52,013 nucleotides of DNA from Rhodothermales bacterium (GTDB lineage: Bacteria; Bacteroidota; Rhodothermia; Rhodothermales; JAHQVL01). Location: contig JAWXAX010000118.1 of the NCBI GenBank assembly GCA_034439735.1, forward strand, positions 1-52,013, in the 5' to 3' direction. This document shows, piece after piece, positions 51,301 through 52,013 of this stretch. The first letter of the stretch is position 1; each line of letters starts with the position of its first letter. The notes beneath the pieces were generated by a model. That model worked only from the letters and a program-made list of their open reading frames with translations, was not told where the DNA came from and did not search any database. The position numbers and the translations under genes were made by a program.

Positions 51301-52013
51301 GAGAGAACGACCGGCAGGCGGTCCGCATTGTCGAAGTTCTCGGGGTCGTCGGTGACGATTTCCCAGGTGTCGGCGGCGGAGTGGCCAAAGTAGCTGAGCC
51401 AGGCCGCGCCGTTTTTGAAGGCCTGGCTGAGGGAGTCCTGAAACGAGGGGTCGAGGGGTGTCGAGGCGTTTTTGAAGAAGCGGAGGGTATCCATGGCGGC
51501 CGGGTTGCCGGCCGTGATCTCGCCCCAGCGCTGAGCGCGGGTTTGGAGCAGGTTCTGCTCGGACGTGCTCTGCCCGCCGACGAGCACCATGTGGCGTTTC
51601 TGCCAGAGTCCGGCAGGCGCGCCTTCGTACCGGGCCAGCTTCTGGACGAAAAACGCGCCAGTGGCGTTGTCACGTATGGGCAGGCGACCGATGGCAACCG
51701 ACTCCCATCGCCGGTCCTCGGCCATGGCGTACCAGCCGTCGCTCGGCGAGTACCCGAACGGGATGACTTCCCAGGATTCGAGCGGCCGGCGGGCGCGGTC
51801 GTCCTCGGGCCGGAGCGCATCTCCCCAGAACACCACAAAACGAGGCGGCGTGGCCCAGGTCTGGGTCGCCTGGATAAACCGGCGGATGGCGATAGGCGTG
51901 GGCCGGCCATAATCGAACTGATCGAAGAGATCACCCTGAAACACGATCTGCGTGCTGTACCCGTCCTGGGCCTGTCGGTAGGCGGCGAGGGCCTGCGCCG
52001 AAGCTTCGAGGGA
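48381..52013 (-). CDS. C25-family (gingipain-like) surface peptidase, cut by window edge
   Basis: The frame is open to the right edge, giving 1210 visible residues; the N-terminus lies outside. Catalytic residues of family C25 are evident: His in YFGHSAADTWE (codon near 51383) and Cys in LSMGCNTGNF (near 51293). The preceding stretch (YRQAQDGYSTQIVFQGD, PTPIAIRRFI) matches the family. After the peptidase come CARDB-type repeats (for example DSVDILLTQF, EDETNNRAEKSH), sandwich-like domains, and a C-terminal FlgD-like/type IX sorting-type domain (YPYPNPMHTATTFAFRL, WDGRDADGDLIATGVYLYKV). It should be exported and placed on or beyond the cell surface by type IX secretion. It could be a sortase-like PorU2-type protein rather than a digestive protease. 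Confidence 0.88.
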   Translation of the reverse strand, partial: SLEASAQALAAYRQAQDGYSTQIVFQGDLFDQFDYGRPTPIAIRRFIQATQTWATPPRFVVFWGDALRPEDDRARRPLESWEVIPFGYSPSDGWYAMAEDRRWESVAIGRLPIRDNATGAFFVQKLARYEGAPAGLWQKRHMVLVGGQSTSEQNLLQTRAQRWGEITAGNPAAMDTLRFFKNASTPLDPSFQDSLSQAFKNGAAWLSYFGHSAADTWEIVTDDPENFDNADRLPVVLSMGCNTGNFAGGRFEVTDRLVFGERLVLASMNGAIAHWGSSSASTITLPALLTNQVHEVVFQDTVRVLGTALMEAKRRFDAGSPGTVSVMDVLLQYGLIGDPATHIRIAAQPDLVVTADAVAISPISPVPADSAMTVAIDILNFGLMPADSVDILLTQFRPDGGQADRRQRVAPIALAERIDFRVPIDDADVGQHRFAAVVDPDGRYPEEDETNNRAEKSHTVFSTGITLLSPFPFAVVPARQPRLRVALARTDRESRTIRIELDSLPSFDSPAIQSTTVTTTGIVADWVPANLLADGVAYYWRATLESDAAAWQTAAFTVKTTATGFVWAQESNLFADNETDPFLQWDAEAGAWAISAFDVSVSASAERGNGIEKGQYVVNGERFESVTLGYGVLVLDGETGAIDYHNSFPTYRMPQELEDRFDTDSTRAMQRIEEVLTTLEAGDYVFLRTRHLGNLSGPTLQPELKALFAGLGSAAIDTLTYNDLWIGFARAGFPDETVEWVVPVGGTNEIVQDTVLTFLQPEGVVTSPPIGPASRWEMLEVDAVATPTGEVRVDVLAEDESVLAADVGDAPFALGSIDARVHPYLRLRATLSDASRQATPQLAAWRLLHTPAPELAIAPTESILSADTLARAEALTVEVPVLNLGPATAAKAWVTYTITDSANRESVAGVDTLRSLEPDVPLISRLVIDTDPLAGANRVTVRVEQEYPDPVPLNNLLNSTFLVQSDNAAPTFEVLVDDEALPHDPNPVQNLQDPAIPFVSGQPTIQITIEDENTFLPIDDTSFVRLQFDGRSVPFSSPEVDFQPATAGAPEAQVFFTPDLSGADTTHTLVVRVFDASGNESDDSPYQVHFRVQAAVEIESLYPYPNPMHTATTFAFRLRGADAALAESFRIRIYTLTGRLIREFDLLEDPATLEAGGLRIGWNKLPWDGRDADGDLIATGVYLYKVFARAEGRNLEVNNESGIEKLVVIR

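Noticed and set aside
1-52013. tRNA, rRNA or tmRNA genes
   Set aside because: I looked for T-loop and acceptor-type patterns by eye and found none that folded; a tRNAscan run would settle it.

Overview
The window looks like a chromosomal segment of a high-GC Bacteroidota-type bacterium, most likely of the Rhodothermota (Rhodothermia/Salinibacter) branch. This is inferred from gene content: a gingipain-like C25 peptidase with a FlgD/type-IX-secretion style C-terminus, a TorF-type porin, Mpl, a YpdA-type reductase, an RND exporter and exported multicopper-oxidase and kelch proteins. Many genes lack a clear Shine-Dalgarno sequence. I recognised no tRNA, rRNA or CRISPR array.

Left part (1-9001): on the minus strand, the start of an exported multicopper-oxidase-like protein and adenosine deaminase. 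After a repeat-bearing gap comes a plus-strand housekeeping run: tatA, gatA, sucD, engB, serA and a GMC oxidoreductase.

Accessory island (9002-14924): GMC and the convergent ypdA were probably once almost adjacent. They are now separated by about 5.9 kb bounded by a perfect 21-bp direct repeat, one copy of which is the 3' end of ypdA. Inside lie a tyrosine-recombinase remnant, a two-gene AbiEi/AbiEii toxin-antitoxin pair whose antitoxin has a nuclease-like N-terminal domain, two diverged copies of a long repeat (one carrying the last 16 codons of a second GMC gene), a surface protein gene with an AT-rich 5' half and a GC-rich 3' half, and palindromic repeats over a gene remnant.

Middle (14910-28100): ypdA, tadA, arcA, a small membrane protein, a kelch lipoprotein and truA on the minus strand; aroK; rnhB divergent from a Gfo/Idh/MocA oxidoreductase; a TorF-like porin; an alpha/beta hydrolase plus membrane-anchored Mur ligase pair; and a short Rho. 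Between rho and the next gene, a consensus-like sigma70 promoter is followed within about 75 bp by an intrinsic terminator, which suggests a small RNA or an attenuated leader.

Efflux and cell wall (28089-38446): tetR, tolC, a membrane-fusion lipoprotein and an oversized RND pump with about 200 extra, mostly hydrophobic residues; then a CNNM/CBS transporter overlapping mpl.

Right part (38450-52013): DUF937, a YtcJ-like amidohydrolase lipoprotein, glycyl-tRNA synthetase, a toxin-antitoxin cluster (HTH_37 regulator, HigA-like regulator, PemK/MazF-like toxin with antitoxin) around a 5'-truncated methyltransferase, radC, mannose-1-phosphate guanylyltransferase, a family 2 glycosyltransferase, and a large C25 peptidase that runs off the right edge.
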